Below are positions 11,756-39,197 of a stretch of DNA of 64,000 nucleotides, piece after piece; the first letter of the stretch is position 1, and each line of letters opens with the position of its first letter. The translations under genes were made by a program, and so were the position numbers. Below the pieces are notes generated by a model that saw only the letters and a list, made by a program, of their open reading frames with translations, made no database searches and was not told where the DNA came from. Source of the DNA: Athripsodes cinereus (taxonomy: Eukaryota > Arthropoda > Insecta > Trichoptera > Leptoceridae); NCBI GenBank assembly GCA_947579605.1, contig OX388312.1, forward strand, positions 5,828,001-5,892,000, written 5' to 3'.

Positions 11756-11800
11756 CCTCCTGATGATGCTAAGCAGAAGCCCTGGCGAAAACGTTTGAGG
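11756..11800 (+). ncRNA. Hammerhead-ribozyme-like motif (Penelope-type)
   Basis: Parts in order: CCTC (stem I, 5' side), CTGATGA core, one bulged T, stem II (GCTA pairing with TGGC), GAAA core, the short palindrome ACGT for stem III, TT, and GAGG pairing with CCTC. This matches a type I hammerhead with a minimal helix III, as described for Penelope-like retroelements. No Penelope RT or GIY-YIG ORF is visible nearby, so it would be a solo remnant. The core bases are seen; self-cleavage is inference. Confidence 0.5.
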
Positions 11801-11954
11801 TTAATAAATTTAATTTGGAAATTATATTGTTTAAAAAATTATTTAATTATAATAAAATATGTTAATAATTAATTTCCAAAGTGTTAGGTAATACAAAAAC
11901 ATTAGATTTATTGAGAAGAAATTTGTTCGAAAAAATAAAGATGAGGTGTCACCT

Positions 11955-12080
11955 ATCATGAATGTCATAATTTTTTGTTCGCACGGAGAGGATTGCATGT
12001 TTTTCACATGCGTCTGATCTGCTGGCTACCCCACTTGTGGAATATGCCGTGATGGGATAATATTGTAGTAGAAAAGAAAT
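11955..12080 (+). mobile_element. Tail-sharing SINE copy
   Basis: Contains ATGAATGTCATAATTTTTTG, CACGGAGAGGATTGCATG, CTGCTGGCTACCCCACTTG and TGCCGTGATGGGATAATA. These follow the same order as the copies at 31770, 52975 and (reversed) 19590. Confidence 0.7.
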
Positions 12081-12426
12081 ACATCCAATTAAATTAAGTT
12101 TGCAATTGCACGATGGAATATAATATAACAATTGAATTTTAATTTGCTTTCAATATTTATTCTCAAATTATTGTGGATTTCAATTTGCATACAATATTTA
12201 TTTCCATATTTTTACTCTTATCTACCTAATTTAGTGTTTTTTTTCTATTTTTGTATACTTTACATGAAAAATATTACATAAGAAAAAAATATATGTTATA
12301 CTATGTATGTAATTAGCATTATAGGTATGTATTTAAATGTGATAAAAGCTTAAAGCGCTATTTATTTTAGTTAACTATCAAAAATACATGTTCAATTTTT
12401 TTCCATTTTATTTTTGGTACCTTATG

Positions 12427-12512
12427 ATTACCCACAATACAAGATTCATATCATAGTTTGGGACTAGCTCGATCTGTGTGAACTGTCTATGCATGTATTG
12501 TTATGTTATGAT
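12427..12512 (+). mobile_element. 5'-truncated copy of the tRNA-derived SINE
   Basis: Begins inside the SINE body at TACCCACAATACAAGATTCA and continues with AGTTTGGGACTAGCTCGATC to a degenerate TGTTATG tail. The tRNA-like head with the promoter boxes is missing. Confidence 0.8.
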
Positions 12513-13581
12513 AAATGCTTTTAAATTATAAGGTTCATGCATCAAAAGGTTTTTTTTTAGTTTATCTCAAAACCTAAAGTTATCTAAAAATTACAGTGAA
12601 TTATTTTTTTTTTATGATAGGTATCACCTAATATTGATTTTTCTCATTTTTAATGTTTGGTAAATCTCGTGGAGTCTTCAGTAAAGAATAAGTTTCACTA
12701 CTTTTATATACAAGTTTTTAGGAGTCCTGTAAATGACATCCTGACAAACAACAACAATAATAATAAAAGTATATTTATGCCCAAAATGTGAATTTAACAA
12801 TCACTCAAAAGAGCTTAATTTTAAACTAAAAACTGACTAGAAACTCATTCAAGAGAACTATTCTGTTCCAAATTTGAAAAACATCAATGGAAGTAAAATA
12901 ATAATAATATTGTCTCTTCAAAGAATGTTATGAGTAAATCTTTGAATTAGCATTTAATAATTTTTTAAGAGTTTTATTTATGCTGTGATTAAATTTATGA
13001 GGTAAATGATATTACATATGTAATACTGTAAATATTCGCGATATTTATATATAATAATATGTAAACAGATATTTGTTTTTCAAAAATATGTCTTTAATTT
13101 TAAATAATACCTACCGATAATTATATGAATAGTAGGTACCTATATGTGTACATTAAGTAATTATAAACCGCATGCAAAACTGTTTTATATATTATACTAT
13201 TGTCCAATATTTAAAAAAAATATGGAGGATTCATTGGTACCTACCTAGATGCAAGTCTTAAATTTTTTTGCAGAATTGTACACTTTTTCAGCCAATTAGT
13301 TGCAAACAATTATGTTTAAAATTTTATTTAAATTGTAAGCATATTTTTCATAAAAAATGGGTGTAGCTTCCAATAGACTTTTATGTTTTTATAGGTTGCT
13401 TTCTAGAATATTAATTATACTCACTTGACATTGATTTTTTTTTTTTTAAGAAGTAGAATATTGGCATTTCAGCTCCTTTTTTGTTTCTAATATGTGTGAT
13501 TTATCGTTGTATAAAAAGTAACAGATAATATATGATGTAGTTATAAAAAAAAAACTACATAATTATTAAGTATAAAATATA
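12513..13581. other. AT-rich intergenic DNA, nothing recognised
   Basis: No exon, RNA gene or bounded repeat was identified. The stretch contains only A/T runs and short TA-rich words. Confidence 0.5.
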
Positions 13582-13777
13582 CGCTTGTAAGTGTGACGTC
13601 ATCTGGCGTTTGTGCGATCCACCTGTCAAACTTTGCCGCGCTTTTACATACAAAAGTGGCCTACATCAACCAAATACTAAATAAAATTTGGCTTTGAGCA
13701 ACCACTTTTGTATGGGAAAATGAGACAAAGTTTGACAATTGAAGCGCAAAACTGCTAGATGTCATAGTTAACAAGAA
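13582..13777. mobile_element. TIR MITE, same family as 32863-33079
   Basis: The left end CGCTTGTAAGTGTGACGTCA is mirrored at the right, where GCTAGATGTCATAGTTAACAAG is its imperfect reverse complement. Inside, ACAAAAGTGG pairs with CCACTTTTGT, and CTGTCAAACTTTG with CAAAGTTTGACA. The left end follows a TA, as expected for Tc1/mariner-related insertion. Confidence 0.75.
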
Positions 13778-15123
13778 TTTCATAATTAGTGTGTATTATA
13801 AAAATTATATATGATGATAAGAATATACCTACATAAATATTTAATATTTATAAAATATAAGGAACAGTCTTAAACATATCAAAACTATTTAAAATAAGTT
13901 TTATTTAAAATTAAATGATATAAAGATAAGCTTCTTATAAAAATATAAATCTTATCTAATAATGAATAGAACTTAATTGTCTATGCAAAATTATTATTTA
14001 TGACAAAAAAGAAAACATACTTCAATAAGTATTTTATGCATATTTAAAATCGATTTTAGGAAAGACATTTTTATCGTGTTTTATTTTGTGGCAATGTAGC
14101 CATATAAATGAAATATTCACAATTGAAAATGGAACGTACCTAATGATTTTTTTTCAATTTGGAATGATTTCTTTCTGTGGGTTATTTGGACAAAGGCAAT
14201 TGTCCAAAATACATAAAAAATATTATGTAAGTGTATAGGTACATTTTTTTTCCTCATAGAGAGATTGTCCAATGTCAACAATGCATTATTTTACTTGATT
14301 TGCCTCATTGTAATGGCTTATTAATTTATTCTTTACTGTACATTGATTACAAACAATTACATAAGAGGTAAACATTCAAGTTAGGTACAATCAATATACA
14401 GAGGGCGAGTTTATCGCAAAGGCTTCTGCGTCATTGCCTATTTATATTTAGTTTATCAATGCCATAATATATTTTTATCAATATATTATGAGGTGGCATA
14501 CTAAAATTTATAAATTTTATGTTTTTATGCTAAAAAATTAATGAGAGATATATTTTAATTTTATCAATGTGAGACATTCAACTCAAAAAAAATATTATGT
14601 GATATTAAATGCTCCATTTTTATTGTTCCTTAGTGTTAAATTTTAATTTTCTTATATAAATAATTTATTTTAGAAATAGTTTATTACATTGTGTAAATAG
14701 GTACATAATATTATGAAATATCTATAATACAATATTATAATTAATTATTTTATGCTATATCAATGGATGTACCTCAAATAAAGTATATAAAAATTATTAA
14801 TCATAGATAAATAAATAATTCCAAACAAAATAATCTATTTATTTTCTCCTCCAACCCTTTTATTTCTCCATATACAATTTTAATTTTTGTAAATATAAAG
14901 TTCAGTTCATACTTTTAATAAAAAAAATGTGTTCAGGATCTGCCAATCTAATTTTAAGAAAATATTTATTCAAAGTTTTAAATATTATGGGATCAATTAA
15001 GTAAGTAGGTAAATATAATATACAAAATATCGGAATGTTGCTATTTAAAAGAACTTGAAATTGTAAAAAGAATTCTTTGAAATGTAGAATGCGTCTTTAA
15101 GTTAATACATTAGACCATTACAG
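13778..15123. other. AT-rich intergenic DNA, no gene seen
   Basis: Holds one LINE-tail word near 14398 (ACAGAGGGCGAGTTTATCGC) and otherwise only AT-rich sequence. Confidence 0.5.
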
Positions 15124-15237
15124 ACCATGCCACACTTGTTGGAGTGTCCATTGTGCCCTGTCACATGCACTATGGACGATATTTTTGACGCATTTCCACC
15201 TGCTGTGCGTTTTGCACAGTACTGGAGATCAGTTTGA
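15124..15237 (+). mobile_element. LINE C-terminal fragment
   Basis: An uninterrupted frame reads TMPHLLECPLCPVTC, then TMDDIFDAFPPAVRFAQYW and a stop after RSV. This is the usual end of many insect endonuclease/reverse-transcriptase LINE proteins (xTMxHLLxCPxCPxxCTxxDL, then AxxxAxxW). Nothing of the RT core remains. Confidence 0.65.
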
Positions 15238-15639
15238 TTGGTTTTTCTGTGCTACGATACGAAAAATATAGTTAATTCAAAAAAGTACCTATATAATTTT
15301 ATAATTACAACTAGAACATAGTTTGACTTGTCCGGTATTTTTTAATAAACTCCTGATTTAACTTTAGATGTAGAACAGTAATAACATATTTATTGCATAA
15401 AATTGGGCGCAAAGTTACACAATGTTGTATATTTATGAATAATTCACACACTAAACATAAGAGAAAAAACATTTTATTCTCATAATATCATTATTGAAAC
15501 CGTATATTATTAAGTCATAAAAAACTCTATCATTAGTGATTTGTAAGAGTTTTGCAATAGAAAATAATTAATGAGTTGGGCAATTTACTTTTTATGAAAC
15601 TACTGCGCAATATCACTATTCGCTTCGTTCATAGAGTTG

Positions 15640-15887
15640 TGAACATTAAAAAGACGAACAACGCATTTGAAGGCCGTCGGTAAAACAGAGCGTGACTTTG
15701 TTATTATTACCCACCACTTTGACGTAACGTTATGTCAAAACACGCAAGGTCAGTTACATCAACAACAAATTCTGTTCGGGCGGTCGTGCGTATGCGATAT
15801 GGCGCGTCTTTGCGCGTAAAATTTCCCAGTGTTTTCTAAATTAAAAGTGTATATTTAGTATTGTAAATTTGTACAAAATTATTTGTC
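15640..15887 (+). promoter_or_regulatory. Putative promoter and 5' UTR of the LRRC40-like gene
   Basis: This is the most CpG-bearing stretch of the neighbourhood (GTTCGGGCGGTCGTGCG, then ATGGCGCGTCTTTGCGCG). It lies just upstream of the first ATG of the LRR gene. TCAGTT at 15750-15755 matches the arthropod initiator consensus and could be the start site. No TATA box at the expected distance is obvious. The start is inferred and not demonstrated. Confidence 0.4.
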
Positions 15888-32525
<16,638 letters not shown>

Positions 32526-32540
32526 ATGCATTTACAAAAG

Positions 32541-32690
32541 CAGTTGCAAGGTGGTCGGTAATCTGATACGTAGAGTCTTTGACTTTCTATCAAGAGATCC
32601 AAAGTTCAAACCCTCCACTGCCAATCTACTCCACCTTCACAACATAAGCATGTTGCTTACTGTAAGGGTATTTAGGAATGGATATGTTTT
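32541..32690 (+). mobile_element. tRNA-like SINE fragment in the LRRC40-like 3' UTR
   Basis: Starting about 15 bp after the stop codon: GCAAGGTGGTCGGTAATCTG, CAAGAGATCCAAAGTTCAAA with a B-box-like GTTCAAACCC, then CAATCTACTCCACCTTCACA. Related tails occur at 41985-42050 and 53615-53690, and a related tRNA-like head (AAGTGGTCGGTAACACAGTG) at 54897. The 3' UTR therefore appears largely SINE-derived. Confidence 0.5.
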
Positions 32691-32862
32691 TTTTAACAGA
32701 CCCAAATTAAATAGCTAAAAAAAATTAGATATATTTTTCAGTCTTGAAAAAAATGTCTGCTTTCATTTGTTTTGTAAAATATTTCCCATCGGATCCATTA
32801 AGTACCTCATTTTTCATTTATTATTATCATAATTTACATAAATATTTATTTTAATGATTATA

Positions 32863-33079
32863 TGCTTGTAAAGTGTGACATCAGCTGACCTTGCGCTTTG
32901 CGCTCCAACTGTCGACTTTTGTCTAAGTAAAGTAAAAAACTAATATTGGTAATAAATATTTTACCAGATCAAATATTAATATAATTCTGATTTTTATCAT
33001 CCACTTTTGTGTGTGGAAGCGAGATAAAATTTGACATTGAGAGCGTGAAAACGTCAGATGACATCACACCTTACAAGCA
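32863..33079. mobile_element. TIR MITE with TA target duplication
   Basis: The left end TGCTTGTAAAGTGTGACATC mirrors the right end (GATGACATCACACCTTACAAGCA) and both are flanked by TA (32861-32862 and 33080-33081). The 217-bp element has no ORF. It carries AATAAA at 32951-32956, which could act as a polyadenylation signal for the gene upstream; another AATAAA lies at 33152-33157. Same family as 13582-13777. Confidence 0.85.
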
Positions 33080-33081
33080 TA

Positions 33082-34080
33082 GTGTTTGTATACATATAAG
33101 AGTTATTTACTATTTTATTATTATCATTTCTAGTTCCAGACACCACTTTGGAATAAAAGTACAATTCTGTTACCACTTTATTTTTATTGCCATATTTTTA
33201 AGGCCACCCTTTTTACTTGTTGTTACCATTTATATACTTGTAAGCACAATTTTAAATTAGAATTAAAATCTTAGTTATCGAGCGTGTATGCTTATATAAA
33301 ATTAAAAATGTTTTCAGTATTGAAACTAAATTTGCGGTATTTTGCACTAACATTAAATAATAAAAAAAATAAGATTAATAACTTGTGGCCAAATTAAAAA
33401 AAATATATGTATGAAATATATTTACAAAAAAATTTGGATTTAAAATAAAATTGTAATATTAATATTTTTGAAAGTGTGTCGCTTGTTTATGTACCTAAAT
33501 TTAATGTGAAAATGTGTGATTTTAATGGGTTTGCCAATTAAGCACTTTAGTTTTTAAAATTATGTATTATATTTCACCCCTTAATTCATTGGTGGGTGCA
33601 TATTATGTATATTTTTTCATTCACTCATCTAGTCATTAATCTTGAGTCATGTTTATTTACAATATTTGTGTACCTACTGTATAATAATACTTATTTTAAA
33701 TTAATTTGAAATTCATGGTTGTTCAATTGTTTTTTTTATTTGTTGTATATTATTTTTTATTGTTATTGTTTTTTTCGTTATTATTCAATTGTTTACTTCT
33801 GTTCCGGTCAGTAACTTAAAAAAAATTAAAATTGTTTACTATAGTATCTTACAGTCATATTTGTGATTAATTTTCCATAATATATTTTTTTAAATAACAT
33901 TCCGTTGCCCCCCCCCCCCTTCCCCCCTACCCCTTCGCACTTCCTGTATAAAAAATATATATTTTATCTCTTGAAACAAATACCTCACTGTTTTAAATTA
34001 AATTTTATTTATAATAAGCGAAATTTTATTTTTATTTAAATTATTTATTTTTTATACACATGTAAGTATGAACCTAATAA
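33082..34080. other. AT-rich DNA, no gene seen; poly-C run
   Basis: The only striking item is a C-run at about 33909-33927 (mainly C with a TT interruption) inside AT-rich sequence. No exon or bounded transposon was recognised. Confidence 0.55.
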
Positions 34081-35765
34081 TCCACACATAAATATTCTAA
34101 TGCGTTCGTATGTATGTTCGTATGTCCTTAATGGACTCTGAAATAAGGAAAGACAGAAGTAAAATAATACACTCTATACGAGGTCTCATATCCTGGGCAC
34201 GTTCAAGGCCAAAAACATTTAAAATATCTTATGTATTGATAAAGATATTATAATAATAAAATTTGTATGGATAAATCTATGAAAGTTTTTGTAAGTAGCA
34301 ATATTCATAGTCGAACATTTTTCAGTGTACTGAATTAATTTCACAATGGATGTAACGAGAAATACATCAGTACTGAAACTAAACATATGGGGATTATTTT
34401 GGTTATAAATTATTGTGTTTGGTTATGATAAAAACTCCTGAATTATGCGAGTTAAAATTGCATATTTTTGACATCTTGGGCTAATTTCATAATGGCCGAC
34501 ATGAATGACATAGAATCCAATACATTAATATTTTGGTTGGTACATCGGTTCATTAGTTTGTTTGTTTTTTGACTTTTATGTCCTCTTTACGATATGTCTC
34601 ATCCAGTATGCGAGCTGAAAACATTTAATAAGTATTCTTTTATAAAGATTGAATTTATAAATCATGATGTATCAACAATCTTTTGTTGATGTTTTGTAAA
34701 ATCACAAAAATCTCATATTATCTACAACAATCGACAATATGTGTTCTTATTTTATTGTAGGATATTCTTAGTTTCTTCTTATTTCTAAATATAGTTATCT
34801 GTTATATCAAACACAGAGAATTTAGAAAGATTTATCATATCAAATGAAATGTATCATCCACACATAAATATTCTAAAGCGTTTGTTAGTTTGTATGTCCT
34901 CAATGGACTCTGAAATAAGGAAAGACAGAAGTAAAATAATACACTCTATACGAGGTCTCATCTCCTGGGCACGTTCAAGGCCAAAAACATTTAAAATATC
35001 TTATGTATTGATAAAGAAATTATAATAATAAAATTTGTATGGAAAAATCTATGAAAGTTTTTGTAAGTAGCAATATTCATGGTCGAACATTTTTCAATGT
35101 ACTGAATTAATTTCACAATGGATGTAACGAGAAATACATCAGTACTGAAACTAAACATTTGGGGATTATTTTGGTTATAAATTATTGTGTTTGGTTATGA
35201 TAAAAACTCCTGAATTATGCGAGTTAAAATTGCATATTTTTGACATCTTGAGCTAATTTCATATTGGCCGACATGAATGACATAGAATCCAATACATTAA
35301 TATTTAGGTTGGTACATTGGTTCATTTGTTTGTTTGTTTTGTGATTTGTATGTTCTTATCTTATTGTAAGATGTTTAGTGTTTTTCAAAATATAGTTATC
35401 TGTAATATCAAAAACATAGAATTATTAATTCAGTGATATTTCAATGTTCTTTTGTCGAAGTATGCTAAACTTCAAAATCTTAAAAAATCTTATATATCTA
35501 CAACGATACTATTAATACGTCTTCTTATTTTATTGTAAGATGTTTAGAGTTTTTCAAAATATAGTTATCTGTTATATCAAAAACATAGAATTATTAATTC
35601 AGTGATACTTCAATGTTCTATTGTCGAAGTATGCTAAACTCCAAAATCTAAAAAAATCTTATATATCGACAACGATACTATTAATACATGTTTTTATTTT
35701 ATTGTAAGATATTCAGAGTTCCTTTTTATTTCAAAATATAGTTATCTGTTTTATCAAAAACTGGG
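34081..35765 (+). repeat. Complex tandem array: about 480-bp unit twice, then about 175-bp units
   Basis: The segment starting TCCACACATAAATATTCTAA at 34081 recurs from 34857 (offset 776 bp) and stays very similar for about 480 bp, including GGACTCTGAAATAAGGAAAG, TCCTGGGCACGTTCAAGGCC and GGCCGACATGAATGACATAG. From about 35345 a shorter unit recurs about every 175 bp: TTATTGTAAGATGTTTAG, then AATATAGTTATCTGT, AACATAGAATTATTAATTC and GAAGTATGCTAAAC. A diverged piece of that unit also separates the two long copies (34740-34820). It is non-coding and of unknown origin. Confidence 0.85.
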
Positions 35766-36354
35766 ATCCAACTCAAATACAATGGCATGAAATATATCAT
35801 TTTTAATCATCTCATGTGCCTCATTTTTCTCATTTTTAATTAACCCATAGATAACATAAGTAAACTTGCATTTAACATAATACGGTGATAATTTAAGTAG
35901 GCACTTTTGTAATATATTACCACATATTATGCCTCCATCTATTTGTTTCATTAGAAGTATTTCATTTATTCAAAACAAGCATCTAAAAACATGAGATTTT
36001 CAAAGTTTAGATATTAAGATATTGGCTATTGATAAAGTAAATTGTTAGAATTGCATACCAGCTTTATAATTCCGTTTTAAGGCAATGTCTCACTCCAAAA
36101 ATAAAATTGTAGCTAAATATAAAACGTCATTTGTGTAACATCTATTTTAGGAATATAATTACATTTCAAATAAAGAATTATGACCGCGATTTGTAATTTC
36201 ACATAATAAAATTATTATTGTTTGGTTTGCGGTATTTTTAAATTTCACTGGGGTATTCTAAATTCAAAATAATTATAGAATATTATACGTTCTAAATGCA
36301 AACATCTCAAAACTGTCATATAAGTGCCACAAATGTCAAAATCCAACGCTTTAT
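35766..36354. other. AT-rich intergenic DNA, no gene seen
   Basis: The 65-codon - strand open frame at 35754-35951 has no recognisable motif. No repeat with clear ends was identified. Confidence 0.5.
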
Positions 36355-37520
36355 CTGGGAGGCGTTCAGGGTAACATAAATATCGCTCGATGTTCAGTGA
36401 CCTGAGCGACCATGAAGTTGCAATGAGTGGTGAATGGCACCCCGGATAATCGTGAACAACTTTGAGCGTTTTTATATTATTATTATTATTTGGATGATTT
36501 GTAAAGCGCCGTTTTGTGAAAAAAAATCCACCTCAAGGGCGCTCACATCCCAAATGTCATCGTACTGGCGCCATTTTCGTAAGATTCATTCGCGGTAGTG
36601 CGTCATGCTTTACTTGATTACGTTTTTAATTTGAATAGTTAAATTGGCTTTGCTTTAAGAATGTTTTTAGGATAATGCATATTTAAACAAACCGTAAAAA
36701 ATAAATTATTCACTAAAATCTGCACTAACTATTTTAATTTCTCTTTCATTTCACTTCTTGAACTAAAAAAATATGATTTTCTGTTTTGAAAAATTATATA
36801 CCGACACTTATGTTTGCAAGCGAAACTTGGACGTGGTTGAAAAAGGATGAGAGTGGAATAAATGCTGTAGAGATGCGTTCACTGAGAAGAATGGTTGGTA
36901 AAACGTTGCGAGATAGAGTGAAGAATGAGGATATCAGGAGAATGAGCGGATGTGAGAGGAGTGTTGTGAACAGAATGCGTGTAAACAAGTTGAGATGGTT
37001 TGGACATGTTGAGCGAATGCAAGATGAAAGGATGACGAAGAGGATGTATTTATCTGAAAGAAGGGGTGTGAGAAAGCGCGGACGTCCAAGAGCCACGTGG
37101 CTTGATCACGTGGACCAAATTCTTAAGGACGGACGCGTGCTGAGTAAGAGAAATCAGCGTGCATGTATGAGAAACTGGATGAATGTAGAGGAAGCGAAAG
37201 AAGTATGTAAGGATAGATCTATATGGCGTTCCGTTCTCTCTGCCTACCCCTCCTGGGACATGGCGTGAGGGTATAGTATAGTAGTAGTAGTAATTATATA
37301 AGACAAGAATACACCATAATTACGATTAACTTCGCAATTGTTTTGGCAACCGTCATCACTCAAACGTCAAGGTAACTGTCAGAGTGATAATCATCTTGCT
37401 ATGATTTCGGTAGATCACCCGACGCAACAGTGCGAGTCGTCGGGTGACTCGCTCCGGGCGCGTGAACGGATAGAGCGTCGTCGAGTGATCACTCGGTGAC
37501 TGTTTGAACGCCTCCCTGGG
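36355..37520. mobile_element. Possible TIR element interrupted by a LINE
   Basis: CTGGGAGGCGTTCA at 36355-36368 is mirrored by TGAACGCCTCCCTGGG at 37505-37520. The segments just inside both ends are unusually GC-rich and rich in GTGACC/GGTGAC-like words (36390-36460 and 37410-37500). The LINE fragment at 36786-37295 sits between them and may have inserted into the element. The inverted repeat is short, so this is tentative. Confidence 0.35.
36786..37295 (+). mobile_element. Non-LTR retrotransposon C-terminal ORF, family 2
   Basis: A 160-codon open frame encodes FASETWTWLKKDESGINAVE, MRSLRRMVGKTLRDR, NKLRWFGHVERMQDER, RKRGRPRATWLDHVDQILKD and CKDRSIWRSVLSAYPSWD before the stop. These are typical post-RT blocks of an insect LINE. 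The RT core is missing. The tail after the stop is GGGTATAGTATAGTAGTAGTAG. The open frame suggests a young copy. Decayed relatives lie at 26140 (-), 48335, 49540 and 52205. The tail is shared with the SINE family described at 52975. Confidence 0.85.
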
Positions 37521-37899
37521 TTGCTAGAAAATAAATGTTGCCAGAAAATTGGTTATTGGTTATGGTTATTAATCTTTACTTTATTATGGTTTTATGAGTA
37601 TTCGTTACTTTAAAATCAGTACCTGAAAAATAAATAATTGTTATTGATAATACATATCACACCAACATCAGTAGATTGGATTGCAGATTCTATTTAAAAT
37701 AAGTTTTTGGTATATCCTACATTGAATCCGTTTGGTAATACGTGCTTATTTATGCATGATTTTGGCACGCATAGAGCAGATTATTATTATGACATATAGC
37801 TATTTTGGTGCTAAATAGATCTTAGACTTAAAGCATAATACTCAAGGTGTAACTAGACGTTAAATTAGCTGACTGAAACATAATAATTTAGATTTGTAG

Positions 37900-38080
37900 A
37901 CTGTAACTAGAAGTCAATTTTGTACACCGTAAATATATTTCAAATTTCCAATCTGTAAACGCCAATTAATGTTTGAGGAAAATGTTTGGTTGCTCCCGGT
38001 GAATAATAATTAATATGCTTAGTTGTTACCGGTACTTAATCCTTTTTAATTAAATGACATAACATCTGATTATCTAAAGG
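37900..38080 (+). repeat. Diverged direct repeat, copy A
   Basis: Shares words and order with 38515-38760: TGTAGACTGTAACTAGAAGTCAA against TGTAGACTGAAACCAGAAGTC, then AATTAATGTTTGAGGAAAAT against AATTCATGTTTGAGGAGGTC, TTTGGTTG, and ATCTGATTATCTAA against ATCTGAATATCTAA. A MITE separates the two copies. Confidence 0.55.
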
Positions 38081-38490
38081 AGCGCTCACATTTGTTCACT
38101 TCCAGTGATCACTCTGGATGATCCTCCAAAATAAAAAGGTGTGAACAGGCGTTTCATCAATAGTCAATCGTTTCATCAATCACTAGCGATTCCGGATGAA
38201 ACCGATTACTACCCGACATAATGTTGACGAAAGGTCCTTTCACTGAAACGACCATAAACAAGTTTTATCCTTTAATTTGTCTTATTCTCTATGAATTTGT
38301 ATTGAAAGTCAGAATCGTGTACCAAATTATCATACTTTCGTGAATTTTATTCATTTGATTTAAATTTTATTAAGTGCTATTTTTCATTTATTTTTACGAC
38401 GTCAAACTACATACAACATGACCGTGAGTGTCGGATGGCAGTGAATGTATAGGATGAACAAATGTGAACAGGTGAAGCAATGTGAATGCT
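38081..38490. mobile_element. MITE-like element, about 410 bp
   Basis: Left end AGCGCTCACATTTGTTCAC; the right end's reverse complement reads AGCATTCACATTGCTTCAC. A second pair lies just inside (CACATTTGTTCA at the left, GAACAAATGTGAA at the right). No ORF. It sits between the two diverged repeats at 37900 and 38515. Confidence 0.55.
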
Positions 38491-38514
38491 ACTTTAGTAT
38501 TACAAACTGAAAAA

Positions 38515-38760
38515 AATGTAGACTGAAACCAGAAGTCAAATTTGCACACAGTTACTGGATGTTAAATTTCCAACATCCAGTAACTGTAAAACGACAATTC
38601 ATGTTTGAGGAGGTCGTTTGGTTGTTACCATAGAATAATAAACATACTTTGATGTTATTGGTAGTTATTTTTTTTTATAAAAGATATACCTATCTGGGTT
38701 TTGTTATTTTTTTTATTTTTTAATCTAATGACAAAACATCTGAATATCTAAGTAACTGAA
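38515..38760 (+). repeat. Diverged direct repeat, copy B
   Basis: Partner of 37900-38080. It additionally contains an internal hairpin (CAGTTACTGGATGTTAAATT and CCAACATCCAGTAACTG at about 38558-38588). Confidence 0.55.
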
Positions 38761-39166
38761 AATAAAAACTTAAAATACCAATTCAAATGTGGGAAATTTT
38801 ATTTAACTATGTTGGTAGGTAACCAACCAATTATTATTATTTTTTCTCAAAATAGAGCATTTACCCGTTTTTTTTCTGTTATAGGCATTTCCTAATTTTT
38901 TACTTAAATAAGGGGATGTGGGTTTTAAACACTGAGTTTTTAAATTGGGAAGAGGTTAAAGTACCTACTTTTTTTCAGGTAGGCACCTACTAATATTGAC
39001 GTGTGTGATTACAAACTTCATGTTTTGAAATTGGGAAGAAATTTTTTTATATAGGTTTTGCACTTTTTATTTACTTAATCAGTTTTACGTAGTTAGTGCT
39101 TACTTCACTTTTTTCAATAAGATTGTGTAGTTTTAACACATTTATTTGGATGATTATCTGTTTTTA

Positions 39167-39197
39167 AACCCGAGCGATGCCGGGTTATAAAAGCTAG
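39167..39197 (+). mobile_element. Helitron-like 3' terminus
   Basis: AACCCG at 39167-39172 and CGGGTT at 39181-39186 form a 6-bp stem with an 8-base loop. CTAG follows eight bases downstream at 39194-39197 and is followed by T. A short GC-rich hairpin shortly before CTAG is the classical Helitron 3' end. The element's 5' end and any Rep/helicase ORF were not found, so it is a non-autonomous or truncated copy. Confidence 0.6.

Noticed and set aside
33009..33260. 83-codon open frame after the LRRC40-like gene
   Set aside because: It begins inside the MITE at 32863-33079 and has no recognisable motif.
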